Shown piece by piece: positions 19,601 to 27,058 of a DNA stretch of 64,000 nt. The position numbers were made by a program, and so were the translations under genes. The stretch covers positions 4,030,001-4,094,000 of the forward strand of contig NZ_CP029480.1 in NCBI RefSeq assembly GCF_003258705.1, in the 5' to 3' direction. Below the pieces are notes generated by a model. The model worked only from the letters and a program-made list of their open reading frames with translations. It was not told the DNA's origin and did not search any database. This stretch comes from Arcticibacterium luteifluviistationis. Its GTDB lineage: Bacteria; Bacteroidota; Bacteroidia; Cytophagales; Spirosomataceae. Position 1 is the stretch's first letter, and the number at the start of each line of letters is the position of its first letter.

Positions 19601-20100
19601 ACGATAAGGTTTATGAAGATTTCCACGCCAATCGTGAGAAATACGGTGATGTGAGTTTGATTCCTTCTCATGCTTTCTGGTATGGTTTACACCAGAATCA
19701 GGAAATCATGATTCAGATAGAAGAAGGTAAAACTATTCTGGTAAGGTACCTGTACTGTTCAGAATCTGATGATGAAGGTATGAGAACGGTAAGTTTTGAA
19801 CTGAATGGTCAAACACGAAAAATTAAAGTTCGTGATATGGCTCAGAAGGTAACAAAGCCTACCAATAAAAAAATAAGTAAAGAGGGCGATATCGGAGCTC
19901 CGCTTCAAGGTCGTATTTCTAGAGTATTAGTTAAGAAAGGTGACGAAGTGGCTAAAAACACGCCGCTATTTGTTATAGAAGCTATGAAAATGGAATCTAT
20001 TGTAGCGTCTCCTTTTGAAGGCATTGTAGCCTCTGTGCAGTTAGAGCAAGGTTCTGTAGTAGAACAAGACGACTGGGTAGTGGAGATTGAAAAAGTATAA
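16648..20100 (+). CDS. pyc: Pyruvate carboxylase
   Basis: 1150 residues, full length for the single-chain enzyme, which makes oxaloacetate from pyruvate, ATP and bicarbonate to refill the TCA cycle. Biotin carboxylase comes first (KRLLIANRGEIAIRI at 8-22, ATP-grasp loop GGGGRGMR, EVNPRIQVEHT), then the carboxyltransferase TIM barrel starting near 538 (DTTFRDGHQSLLATR; metal-site HLHTHDT), the PYC/OADA domain, and the biotinyl domain with EAMKMES, whose Lys1114 carries biotin. The domain order is that of pyruvate carboxylase, not oxaloacetate decarboxylase. It has its own promoter-like sequence and is followed by a long inverted repeat. Confidence 0.97.
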   Translation: MKDYVKPIKRLLIANRGEIAIRIMRAASELGITTVALYTFEDRYSLHRYKADEAYQIGSNDEALQPYLDIEGIIQLAKDKKIDGVHPGYGLLSENVTLVRRCQAEGIIFVGPEPEAMDALGDKVAAKNMAMKAGVPLIPDFREHIPNAEFALERAKEIGFPMMVKAVAGGGGRGMRVVHSEADFSKAYAEAKNEAKTSFGNDVVFLEKFVIEPKHLEVQLLGDKHGNLIHLYERDCSVQRRFQKVVEIAPSIGLKQETRQKLYDYAIKMGKAVNYSNAGTVEFLVDKEENVYFIEVNPRIQVEHTITEEITGVDIVRTQLLIAMGHKLSDNGIYIHNQDEVPLKGYAIQCRITTEDPANGFKPDFGTIIAYRNAAGFGIRLDEGSAYPGMKISPYFDSMIVKVTARGRTLKGAAQRLSRALVEFRIRGVKTNIPFLSNVINDKEFQKGKARVSFIENRPDLLVLRKPKDRSTRAMKLLADVIVNGNPTLGRVQKVDFELPKVPIIQPYSSYPDGNKQRLDSMGADKFAQWVKDQKSILYTDTTFRDGHQSLLATRVRTTDMLQVAEGFAKNFPQLFSMEVWGGATFDVAMRFLYESPWRRLQDFREAMPNMLLQMLLRGSNAVGYTAYPDNLVESFIEKSAENGIDVFRIFDSLNWIESMKLSIRTVRERTNSLAEAAICYTGEMLDPNQTKYTLQYYLDMARQLEDEGAHIIAIKDMAGLLKPYTAEVLVREMKKAIDLPIHLHTHDTSSIQAATYLKATESGVDVIDCALGGLSGLTSQPNFNSVVAMLQGTERECEMDLHKLNQYSNYWEDVRTMYAPFESGLKSGSAEVYDHQMPGGQYSNLKSQSISLGLGDKFDLLKENYAIVNNLLGDIVKVTPSSKVVGDMALFMTSNSIDADDIFKKGDTLSFPESVKGFFRGDLGQPPGGFPTELQKIILKDVKPYTERPNAHMEPIDLEKEFAQFQIDFPSSDGYLDFLAYKLYDKVYEDFHANREKYGDVSLIPSHAFWYGLHQNQEIMIQIEEGKTILVRYLYCSESDDEGMRTVSFELNGQTRKIKVRDMAQKVTKPTNKKISKEGDIGAPLQGRISRVLVKKGDEVAKNTPLFVIEAMKMESIVASPFEGIVASVQLEQGSVVEQDDWVVEIEKV

Positions 20101-20122
20101 GTTTAATAATTTAGACAGTCTA

Positions 20123-20192
20123 TAGTCGACAGTTTTTGGGGTGGTATTTTAATGACTCTTCATTTAAAATAAACCCCGGAAACTGTCGATTA
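20123..20192. repeat. Long imperfect inverted repeat (70 bp) between pyc and sulP
   Basis: Arms 20126-20152 and 20164-20189 pair as TCGACAGTTT, two mismatched bases, GGGGT, a small bulge and TATTTTAA, with an 11-base loop; the outer ends also pair weakly. The second arm is followed by TTAGTTTTTAA. It could act as a terminator for pyc, but the very long arms and the short T tract are unusual for one. It may be a dispersed genomic repeat. Confidence 0.7.
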
Positions 20193-20252
20193 GTTTTTAA
20201 ACTGTTTAAGAACAGCTATTTAATAAATATTTAATAAAACGTTTCTTATTTT

Positions 20253-22112
20253 ATGGGACAGAAATTTAAGCTTTTTGACTTTACGCAAAAAGTGGATTAC
20301 AAAAACGAAGTGCTTGCGGGTCTTACTGTATCTCTTGCAATGATTCCTGAAGTTGTAGCCTTTGCTTTTGTTGCTCAAATTAGCCCTATAGTAGCTCTTT
20401 TTGGTGCTTTTGTTGTTGGTATTGTTGCAGCAACGCTTGGCGGAAGGCCGGGTCTTATTTCAGGTGCTGCAGGAGCCGTAGCTGTAATTTTTGTAGATAT
20501 GATACAGAAAGGACACGCAAAGGGCTTACTAATGGATACTCCTATAGAAAACATGGGGTACTTTTATCTTATCGCGACAGTTGTATTGATGGGCGGGATT
20601 CAAGTACTCGCTGGCTTCTTTAAGCTAGGGAAGTTTGTAAGATTAATTCCAAACCCAGTAATGATGGGATTTGTGAATGGTTTAGCAATTGTGATTTTCA
20701 TGGCACAATTGGGAATGTTCAAAGAGAACAACAAAGATGTTTTTGGAGAAAATAAGCGTAATACAGAGAAAACAGAATTGGCCTATAACCTAGAAGATGG
20801 GTCTGTTAAAGATGTTATTTCCAACTCTGTCTTATTTAACATCGTTGGAAATTCTGTTCAAAATGCCGAGACAAAAGAAGAAACTTTTGTTATCTCTGAT
20901 GGTCAAGTATTTGAGGTAAAAAGTCAAAGAGTTGCATACAATGTAGAAGAAGACGGATTTTACAAAATCAAAGACGAGGGCGTTTCAAAGTCATACTTAA
21001 CAGGAAATAAGCTCTATGCCATGATCGCCTTAGTCTTGTTAACAATGCTCATTGTATGGGGCTTGCCCAAATTAACCACAAAAATACCAGCAGCCTTAAC
21101 TGCTATTTTAGTTGTTACGCTAATAGTTATTTTTGGAAATGTTGATGCAATAAATGTAGGTGGCTTTATTAGAGATGGAGGGGGTGAAGGCCTCAATGGT
21201 CTAAAAGAATTAAGAGGAAAGCTTGATGTTTTTGCTTTGTGGAGTAACCTACCTTTCAATTTAGAGACCTTGTTGTTTATTTTCCCATATGCGTTTCTGG
21301 CTGCGTCAGTTGGTCTCATAGAAACACTTATGACCATGAACCTTGTAGATGAAATTACAGATACAAGAGGTAGTGGAAATAGAGAATGTGTTGCTCAAGG
21401 AGCTGGTAATATATTGAGTGGCTTCTTCGGGGGAACTGGAGGCTGTGGTATGATTGGCCAAACAGTTATAAATTTAAAAGCAGGAGGTAGAGGCCGATTG
21501 TCTGGAATAATGATGGCATTGACTCTTTTAACATTTATTCTCTTTGCGGATAAATACATAGAACAAGTACCAATTGCTGCACTCGTAGGAGTAATGTTTA
21601 TGATGGTGATTGATACATTTGCATGGTCTAGTTTTAGGATATTGAGAAAAATTCCTTTGTCAGATGCCATCGTGCTTATTTTAGTCTCTGCAGTTACCGT
21701 TTTCTTTGATTTAGCTATAGCAGTATTTGTAGGTGTTATAATTTCGGCATTGGTTTTTGCCTGGGAGAATGCGAAAAGAATTAGAGCAAGAAAGTTTACC
21801 GATAAAAATGGTGTAAAACACTATGAAATCTTTGGACCTTTGTTTTTTGGTTCTTCGCAAGTTTTTGGGGACAAGTTTGATGTTTTATCAGACCCAGAAG
21901 AAGTTGTTATAGACTTTAAGGAAAGCCGTGTTAACGACATGTCAGGTATTGATGCTCTTAATAAAATTACAGAGCGTTATCAGAAAGCGGGTAAAAAAGT
22001 ACACTTAAAACACCTAAGTAAAGACTGTAGAAAACTATTAGCCAACGCTGAAGAAATCATTGATGTAAACATCATAGAGGACCCAACTTATAAAGTAGCT
22101 GTAGACATTTAA
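20253..22112 (+). CDS. SulP family anion transporter with STAS domain
   Basis: 619 residues. An N-terminal membrane domain begins with the SulP pattern (LAGLTVSLAMIPEVVAFAFVA at about 21-41) and includes the conserved GGRPGLISGAAGAVAV and NPVMMGFVNGLAI segments. After about 250 residues the membrane part resumes, and residues about 510-610 form the cytoplasmic STAS domain. Such proteins carry sulfate, bicarbonate or other anions, coupled to sodium or protons. An extra soluble-looking, charged segment of about 95 residues (157-252) splits the membrane domain. No carbonic anhydrase or sulfate-assimilation gene is adjacent, so the anion is unknown. A terminator follows. Confidence 0.92.
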   Translation: MGQKFKLFDFTQKVDYKNEVLAGLTVSLAMIPEVVAFAFVAQISPIVALFGAFVVGIVAATLGGRPGLISGAAGAVAVIFVDMIQKGHAKGLLMDTPIENMGYFYLIATVVLMGGIQVLAGFFKLGKFVRLIPNPVMMGFVNGLAIVIFMAQLGMFKENNKDVFGENKRNTEKTELAYNLEDGSVKDVISNSVLFNIVGNSVQNAETKEETFVISDGQVFEVKSQRVAYNVEEDGFYKIKDEGVSKSYLTGNKLYAMIALVLLTMLIVWGLPKLTTKIPAALTAILVVTLIVIFGNVDAINVGGFIRDGGGEGLNGLKELRGKLDVFALWSNLPFNLETLLFIFPYAFLAASVGLIETLMTMNLVDEITDTRGSGNRECVAQGAGNILSGFFGGTGGCGMIGQTVINLKAGGRGRLSGIMMALTLLTFILFADKYIEQVPIAALVGVMFMMVIDTFAWSSFRILRKIPLSDAIVLILVSAVTVFFDLAIAVFVGVIISALVFAWENAKRIRARKFTDKNGVKHYEIFGPLFFGSSQVFGDKFDVLSDPEEVVIDFKESRVNDMSGIDALNKITERYQKAGKKVHLKHLSKDCRKLLANAEEIIDVNIIEDPTYKVAVDI

Positions 22113-22134
22113 AACCAGCTAATTTTCACAAAAG

Positions 22135-22170
22135 AATCCCCTTCCTAATTTATTTAGAAAGGGGATTTTT
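22135..22170 (+). terminator. Rho-independent terminator after the SulP gene
   Basis: Arms 22135-22148 and 22154-22167 form a 14-bp stem with one mismatch, followed by five T residues. Because the stem begins with AA and ends with TT it may also end the convergent carbamoyltransferase transcript, which stops at 22208. Confidence 0.88.
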
Positions 22171-22207
22171 ATTTATTTGAGAACCTAAGTCGCTTTTAAA
22201 AAAAGTC

Positions 22208-23155
22208 TTACAATTCTCCCAAAATCTTCTTCATAGCAGCCTGCACAGACCAAACTCTATTTCCTGCTTGCTGAATAACTACCGAGTTAGATGAGTCAAT
22301 AACCGCATCTTCCACTATTAAACCTCTTCTTACAGGCAAACAGTGCATAAACTTAGCATTGTCTGTCAGTGCCATTTTATCTTCCGAAATAATCCAATCT
22401 TCATTTCCTGGAAGTACTTTTCCGTAATCAGTATAAGACGACCAGTTTTTGGCATATATAAAATCCGCTCCTTCAAAAGCTTCCGCCTGATTATGGGCTA
22501 CTCTCGCATTTCCTCTATAAGCTTCTGGTAGGTCATAGCCTTCAGGGTTTGTAATCACAAAATCATACTCTGTAAGGTTAAGCCATTCGGCAAAAGAGTT
22601 TCCTACCGCTTGCGGCAAAGCCTTAATGTGTGGAGCCCAGGTCAAAACTACTTTAGGCCTCGTTTTAGTCTTTAACTCTTCAATCGTAATCAAATCTGCC
22701 AATGACTGACATGGATGGCGTGTAGCCGATTCTAAATTGACAATAGGCACGCCTGACAACGACCTAAAGCTTTCTAAAACCAGCTCTTTATAATCTTCTT
22801 CGGCATCCGTCAAGCCCGCAAAGGCTCTTACTCCAATAATATCTGCATATTGACCAATCACCGCAGCCGCTTCTTTAATGTGCTCTGCTTTATTTCCGTC
22901 CATTTTGACACCGTCACCAAACTCCAGCTGCCAACTATCAGAACCCACATTCATCACAATAACATTCATCCCAAGGTTCAAGCCTGCTTTCTGCGTACTC
23001 AAGCGAGTTCTTAAGCTAGAATTGAAAAATAAAAGAACAAGTGTTTTGTCTTTTCCAAGAGCTCTATCAGCTAATGGATTAGCCTTTTGAGCCAATCCTT
23101 CATCTACTAAATCTTGAATATTGGGAACATCAGACGGTGATATAAAATGTTTCAT
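22208..23155 (-). CDS. argF': N-succinylornithine (or N-acetylornithine) carbamoyltransferase
   Basis: 315 residues. Carbamoyl-phosphate-binding motif SLRTRLST (47-54, as in Bacteroides acyl-ornithine transcarbamylases), HPCQSLAD, and the substrate loop HCLPVRRG mark an acyl-ornithine carbamoyltransferase of arginine synthesis. Published work on the family shows that one residue (Glu92 in the Xanthomonas enzyme, Pro90 in Bacteroides fragilis) decides between N-acetyl and N-succinyl ornithine; here the equivalent residue, in GNKAEHI, is Ala90. From memory, replacing the Glu by Ala, Pro, Ser or Val gave the succinyl form, so succinyl-ornithine is the likely substrate. No other arg genes are in the window. 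Confidence 0.9.
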   Translation of the reverse strand: MKHFISPSDVPNIQDLVDEGLAQKANPLADRALGKDKTLVLLFFNSSLRTRLSTQKAGLNLGMNVIVMNVGSDSWQLEFGDGVKMDGNKAEHIKEAAAVIGQYADIIGVRAFAGLTDAEEDYKELVLESFRSLSGVPIVNLESATRHPCQSLADLITIEELKTKTRPKVVLTWAPHIKALPQAVGNSFAEWLNLTEYDFVITNPEGYDLPEAYRGNARVAHNQAEAFEGADFIYAKNWSSYTDYGKVLPGNEDWIISEDKMALTDNAKFMHCLPVRRGLIVEDAVIDSSNSVVIQQAGNRVWSVQAAMKKILGEL

Positions 23156-23337
23156 TGAATGCTTTTAATAAAAATGGTTAGACAAAGTTAGCAGAATGCT
23201 ATTTACAGACCACCTTCTCCATAAAACAAATAAAGTAGAGTTATAAAGTCTACCATTTCCTGTTTAGTTAAAAGCACAAAAAAACGCCGTAACTCTAAGA
23301 GATAAAGCGAATAATATTTTCAAAAAAAAGAATTTAT

Positions 23338-24099
23338 TTAATAACTCGTCTCAAAAACGAAATGAGCTAACTTTTTATAGTCTTCGGTTTCTTTCAATTT
23401 GTTCTTAGAACTTTTCAGATAACCTTTACCGTCTAAGGCTAAGACATTTAACATGTTTGTCACCTCTTTTTTAGAATCAATAGGAATAAGTGCCTCACCA
23501 TTCCAGAAGTGAAAATTATTGCTTTTAGTAATTATGGGTTCTTTACTTCCCACATCTAAGGCCGCATTGTAGTCCCCTCTTTGTACGCTTATTTCTTTTG
23601 ATTGTAAAAAAGCAACGCCATCTTTAGAACCTAAAAGCTCAAAAAGACCTTTCACATGGTCACTTTCAAACTCTTTAGGATTGATATATTGCGAAACGGA
23701 ACTGTCATCGTTCAGGCTTAAAATATTTGAAACTTTAGCGGTTTCTATAACCTTAATTTCGTCACCATACTTAAACTCAACATTATTATTCCATAAATCA
23801 ACCCGCATTTCTATGCCTATCAAGCTGTCTAAATTCACGGTTTTTCCATTAGGTATGCCAAGCTGCTGTGGATAAAAATAAACTTTCCCTTTTTGAAAGC
23901 TTTCGTTCCAGAAATAGTCGCCTTTAACATTCGACTTCATGTCATTTAAACCATAAAGTTTATTCTGACCTCCATCTGAAAAATCTACCTCAGAGAAATT
24001 GTTTTCAGTAAACCATTGCTGTGGCAAAATACGCTGAGCCGAAAGCTGGAAGCTCATAAAACATAAGAAGACTAGAATTTGCTTTTTCATCTTATTCAA
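23338..24099 (-). CDS. Secreted protein of unknown function
   Basis: 253 residues with a clear signal peptide (KKQILVFLCFMSFQLSAQ, cleavage near residue 21); the start could be the first ATG or M4. The mature part is mixed strand and charged loop, without cysteines forming an obvious pattern, membrane segments or a known motif. Phrases such as MRVDLWNNNVEFKYGDEIKVIE resemble Bacteroidota periplasmic proteins that describe a filename-like or template of surface layers, but I do not recognise a family. It is on the same strand as the RimK/RimB pair but separated by about 160 bases with a hairpin, so it probably has its own transcript. Confidence 0.6.
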   Translation of the reverse strand: MNKMKKQILVFLCFMSFQLSAQRILPQQWFTENNFSEVDFSDGGQNKLYGLNDMKSNVKGDYFWNESFQKGKVYFYPQQLGIPNGKTVNLDSLIGIEMRVDLWNNNVEFKYGDEIKVIETAKVSNILSLNDDSSVSQYINPKEFESDHVKGLFELLGSKDGVAFLQSKEISVQRGDYNAALDVGSKEPIITKSNNFHFWNGEALIPIDSKKEVTNMLNVLALDGKGYLKSSKNKLKETEDYKKLAHFVFETSY

Positions 24100-24204
24100 T
24101 CAATTGAAATATCATTATTACACCATTAAAAATCGTTAGCAACAACCACTAAACCTGCTAATGCTTTAATTTTTATAATAGAAGAAGACAAAACAAACCT
24201 ATCC

Positions 24205-24220
24205 ACCATCGTCCGATGGT
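24205..24220 (-). terminator. Weak hairpin downstream of rimK
   Basis: A 6-bp stem (ACCATC / GATGGT) with a 4-base loop lies 42 bases after the rimK stop. On the minus strand it is followed by a T-rich stretch interrupted by G. It may end the rimB-rimK transcript, but the T tract is poor. Confidence 0.25.
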
Positions 24221-24261
24221 AGATTTTGGGAATGACATTTTTGGATGTTGCTCTAGGCCAA

Positions 24262-25137
24262 TTACTCGGCGTGTCTTTCTATGTATCTAATAATAGATTT
24301 TGCAATATCCTGACCTGTTGCCCTTTCTATTCCCTCTAAGCCAGGAGAAGAGTTAACTTCCATTATCTTAGGTCCATTATTTGAGCGAAGCATATCTACT
24401 CCAGCCACACCTAAGCCAAGCACGCGAGCCGACTTTAGGGCAGCATTTTCTTCTTCTTCTGTAAGTTCAACTACCTCTGCCGTTCCTCCACGGTGTAGGT
24501 TTGACCTAAATTCGCCTTCTTTCCCTTGACGCTTCATGGCACCTACCACTACACCATCAACCACAAAAGCACGAATATCTGAGCCATTTGCCTCTTTTAT
24601 AAACTCTTGAACTATCACCCTAGCCTGAAGCCCCTGGAAGGCGTCTAAAACAGATGTGGCGGCACTCTTTGTCTCTGCTAATACCACACCTACACCTTGC
24701 GTTCCTTCCAATAATTTTATAATACAAGGTGGTCCACCAACCTTTTCTATAATCTGCTCAGTATCCTTAGAGTAATTAGTAAAAACAGTCTTTGGCAAGC
24801 CCAAACCTGCCCTTGCTAAAACTTGAAGGCTTCGTAGTTTATCCCTACTTCTCACCAGTGCTTGAGACTCCACGGTAGTAAATACCTTCATCATCTCAAA
24901 TTGCCTAACCACGGCAGTACCATAAAAAGTTACTGACGCACCAATTCTTGGAATAATGGCATCAACATCCGTTATAAAACTTCCGTTATAAAAAATTTGA
25001 GGTTTTTTCTTTTCAATGACCAAGTCACATTTCAGTGGACTAATTATTTGAACTTCATGACCACGTTTTTCAGCAGCCTCTTTTAACCTACTTGTTGAAT
25101 ACAAATTGGCGTTTCTCGATAGAATTACAATCTTCAT
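24262..25137 (-). CDS. rimK: RimK family alpha-L-glutamate ligase
   Basis: 291 residues, the usual length for RimK. An N-terminal domain ([18 protein letters not shown]) is followed by an ATP-grasp fold: the phosphate-binding loop segment [14 protein letters not shown], the [18 protein letters not shown] strand and the metal-binding [10 protein letters not shown] near the C-terminus. RimK adds glutamate residues to the C-terminus of ribosomal protein S6, or a related acceptor. Its start overlaps the end of the retropepsin-like rimB gene by four bases, so the two are co-translated, matching the known rimB-rimK association. Confidence 0.92.
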   Translation of the reverse strand: MKIVILSRNANLYSTSRLKEAAEKRGHEVQIISPLKCDLVIEKKKPQIFYNGSFITDVDAIIPRIGASVTFYGTAVVRQFEMMKVFTTVESQALVRSRDKLRSLQVLARAGLGLPKTVFTNYSKDTEQIIEKVGGPPCIIKLLEGTQGVGVVLAETKSAATSVLDAFQGLQARVIVQEFIKEANGSDIRAFVVDGVVVGAMKRQGKEGEFRSNLHRGGTAEVVELTEEEENAALKSARVLGLGVAGVDMLRSNNGPKIMEVNSSPGLEGIERATGQDIAKSIIRYIERHAE

Positions 25138-25541
25138 TTCTTTAATATCTCTTTTTTAGCGACATCCACTAAATACTTTTTTCTAATAAATTTTCTGCCC
25201 AGCAGCAGTGGAGTTCTCATCTCACTTCTATTTGTAAGCGTGAGCTCAATATCAAAAATATCCTCTCCCAGGCAGATTTTTGTCCAAATTGAATAGCGTT
25301 CCTCTTCAATTCCGTTTGAACTTTTGACCTTTCTTTTACCAAAGTCAGTGAAAACGATGCTTTCTACAGACGAATTAGCATTCATTAAGTTAAGAAATTG
25401 ACAAGAAATACCGCCATCTATTTCTATAATGCTTTCACAATGCAAGCTAGATGTATATGCACCAGTATCCACCTTAACTTCTATATTAAACAAAGCCAAA
25501 GCTGGTAGGTCTGCTCGCTCTTTTCTTCCAATAATTTTCAA
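25134..25541 (-). CDS. rimB: RimB-like retropepsin-fold protease (PF05618)
   Basis: 135 residues, with the aspartic-protease-like motif [12 protein letters not shown] (Asp25-Thr-Gly-Ala) and a second glycine-rich strand [10 protein letters not shown]. This is the 'ATP-dependent zinc protease' family, whose members with RimK are thought to trim the poly-glutamate tail that RimK adds to ribosomal protein S6. It is cytoplasmic, without signal peptide. It is the first gene of the pair and overlaps rimK by four bases. The old family name implies zinc and ATP dependence, but the DTGA motif points to an aspartyl peptidase. Confidence 0.85.
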   Translation of the reverse strand: MKIIGRKERADLPALALFNIEVKVDTGAYTSSLHCESIIEIDGGISCQFLNLMNANSSVESIVFTDFGKRKVKSSNGIEEERYSIWTKICLGEDIFDIELTLTNRSEMRTPLLLGRKFIRKKYLVDVAKKEILKK

Positions 25542-25697
25542 TGCTTTCTCATTTCAAATCGAAAAGTAGTTTGATTCATTTATACCTACGTGGTATTTAC
25601 CAAAATTTATTTTTTGACAGGCCTTTAAATTTTGAAACCTCGCTCAAAACATTGTAATTTCAATTTGTTTAAACGCATTAAAAACAATTCAATCCTT

Positions 25698-26789
25698 ATG
25701 AATACGAGCCGTCGTTCTTTTGTAAAAAAAACAATAGTTGCCTCTTCTGTAGCTGCTTTTTCCCCAAATGTACTCTTAGCTGCCACCCGACCAGTAAAAG
25801 AAAAGCTAGGCGTTGCCCTGGTAGGTCTTGGCTACTATAGCACAGACTTGATAGCCCCTGGTCTATTAAACACAAAGCACTGTGAGCTTAAAGGAATAGT
25901 TACGGGTAGCCCATCAAAGATTCCAACATGGCAAGAAAAGTATGGACTTGCTGATAAAAATATATACTCTTATGACAACTATGACGACATAGCAAACAAC
26001 CCAGACATCGACATCATTTATGTGGTTTTACCTCCTTCTATGCACAGAGAATATACCGTGCGTGGTGCTGAAACTGGAAAATATATTTGGTGCGAAAAAC
26101 CGATGGCTCCTTCGGTAGCCGACTGCCAAGCCATGATAGACGCTTGTAACAAAAATAAGGTGGGTCTTTCTATTGGCTATCGCTGTCAGCATGACCCAAA
26201 TATTCAGGCATACCAGCAAGTGGTGAAAGAACAGAGGTTTGGAAAGGTTAAAATGGTGACCTCTGCCGCTGGATATGTGGATGGAAGAACAGACCACTGG
26301 AAACAAAAGAAAGCGATGGGCGGCGGTGTAATGGGAGACATGGGCGTATATGCTATTCAAGGTGCTAGAATGGCAACAGGAGAAGAGCCTATAAGTGTAA
26401 GAGCTCATACCTATACCACGAGACCTGAAATCTATCATGAAGTAGAAGAAAGTGCTGCCTATATTCTAGAATTCCCAAGCGGGGCAGTGGCGAGTTGCCA
26501 ATCTAGTTTTGGCATAAGCATGAATCACCTACAAGTCAATTACGAGAAAGGCTGGCTGAAAATGGAGCCTCAGTCTGGTTATGGCGGAAACAAGGGCAGT
26601 ATGTCTGACGGAACTAAGATTTACACACCAATAGACCGTCAACAGCCTATTCAGATGGATGATGATGCATTAGCAATAATTAATAAAACACCGTATTTAG
26701 CTCCCGGCGAAGAAGGCTTGGCAGACATTAGGGTGGTGGAAGCTGTACTGAAATCAGGAAAAAATGGTGGCTGTGAGGTGAAACTGTAA
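25698..26789 (+). CDS. Gfo/Idh/MocA oxidoreductase, glucose-fructose oxidoreductase-like, exported
   Basis: 364 residues from ATG 25698. An upstream in-frame start at 25632 would add 22 residues ahead of the signal sequence, so the internal ATG is preferred: it places MNTSRRSFVKK, a twin-arginine signal, at the N-terminus. The Rossmann fold starts at VALVGLGYYSTDL and the EKP motif is in WCEKPMAPS. The GYRCQHDPN and GGGVMGDMGVYAIQGAR segments resemble periplasmic glucose-fructose oxidoreductases, which keep their NADP tightly bound. It stands alone and is divergent from rimB. Substrate unknown. Confidence 0.87.
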   Translation: MNTSRRSFVKKTIVASSVAAFSPNVLLAATRPVKEKLGVALVGLGYYSTDLIAPGLLNTKHCELKGIVTGSPSKIPTWQEKYGLADKNIYSYDNYDDIANNPDIDIIYVVLPPSMHREYTVRGAETGKYIWCEKPMAPSVADCQAMIDACNKNKVGLSIGYRCQHDPNIQAYQQVVKEQRFGKVKMVTSAAGYVDGRTDHWKQKKAMGGGVMGDMGVYAIQGARMATGEEPISVRAHTYTTRPEIYHEVEESAAYILEFPSGAVASCQSSFGISMNHLQVNYEKGWLKMEPQSGYGGNKGSMSDGTKIYTPIDRQQPIQMDDDALAIINKTPYLAPGEEGLADIRVVEAVLKSGKNGGCEVKL

Positions 26790-26818
26790 ATAGCCCACAA
26801 ACCGCTCATCAATAAGAG

Positions 26819-26850
26819 ATTGAAAATATAAGATACGGCAATTAATTTTG
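26819..26850 (+). promoter_or_regulatory. Probable promoter of the Pmp3-like gene
   Basis: ATTG at 26819-26822, a 20-base spacer, and TAATTTTG at 26843-26850, which matches the TAnnTTTG consensus exactly. The gene starts 17 bases after the -7 box, giving a very short leader. Confidence 0.45.
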
Positions 26851-26866
26851 TAGAAATAAAAAAGCT

Positions 26867-27058
26867 ATGTTACTAATTGCCGTATTACTCCCTTGGTTAT
26901 CCTTCTTTTTAAGAGGCAAAATTCTTAGAGGAATCCTCTGCCTTTTACTTCAAATCACTATAATCGGGTGGTTGCCAGCGGCTTTATGGGCCGTAGCTTC
27001 TAGAATAGACGGAAAGAATGAAACGAGATATAGAAGAATGAATCGAAGGTATTCTTAA
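26867..27058 (+). CDS. YqaE/Pmp3 family small membrane protein
   Basis: 63 residues with two membrane helices (about 1-15 and 20-45) separated by a short basic loop, and a charged C-terminal tail of about 15 residues. The segment IIGWLPAALWAVAS matches the conserved second helix of the Pmp3/YqaE proteolipid family, which is linked in yeast and plants to membrane potential and salt or cold stress; its role in bacteria is unclear. The 3' end overlaps the convergent mazG gene by four bases. Confidence 0.85.
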   Translation: MLLIAVLLPWLSFFLRGKILRGILCLLLQITIIGWLPAALWAVASRIDGKNETRYRRMNRRYS

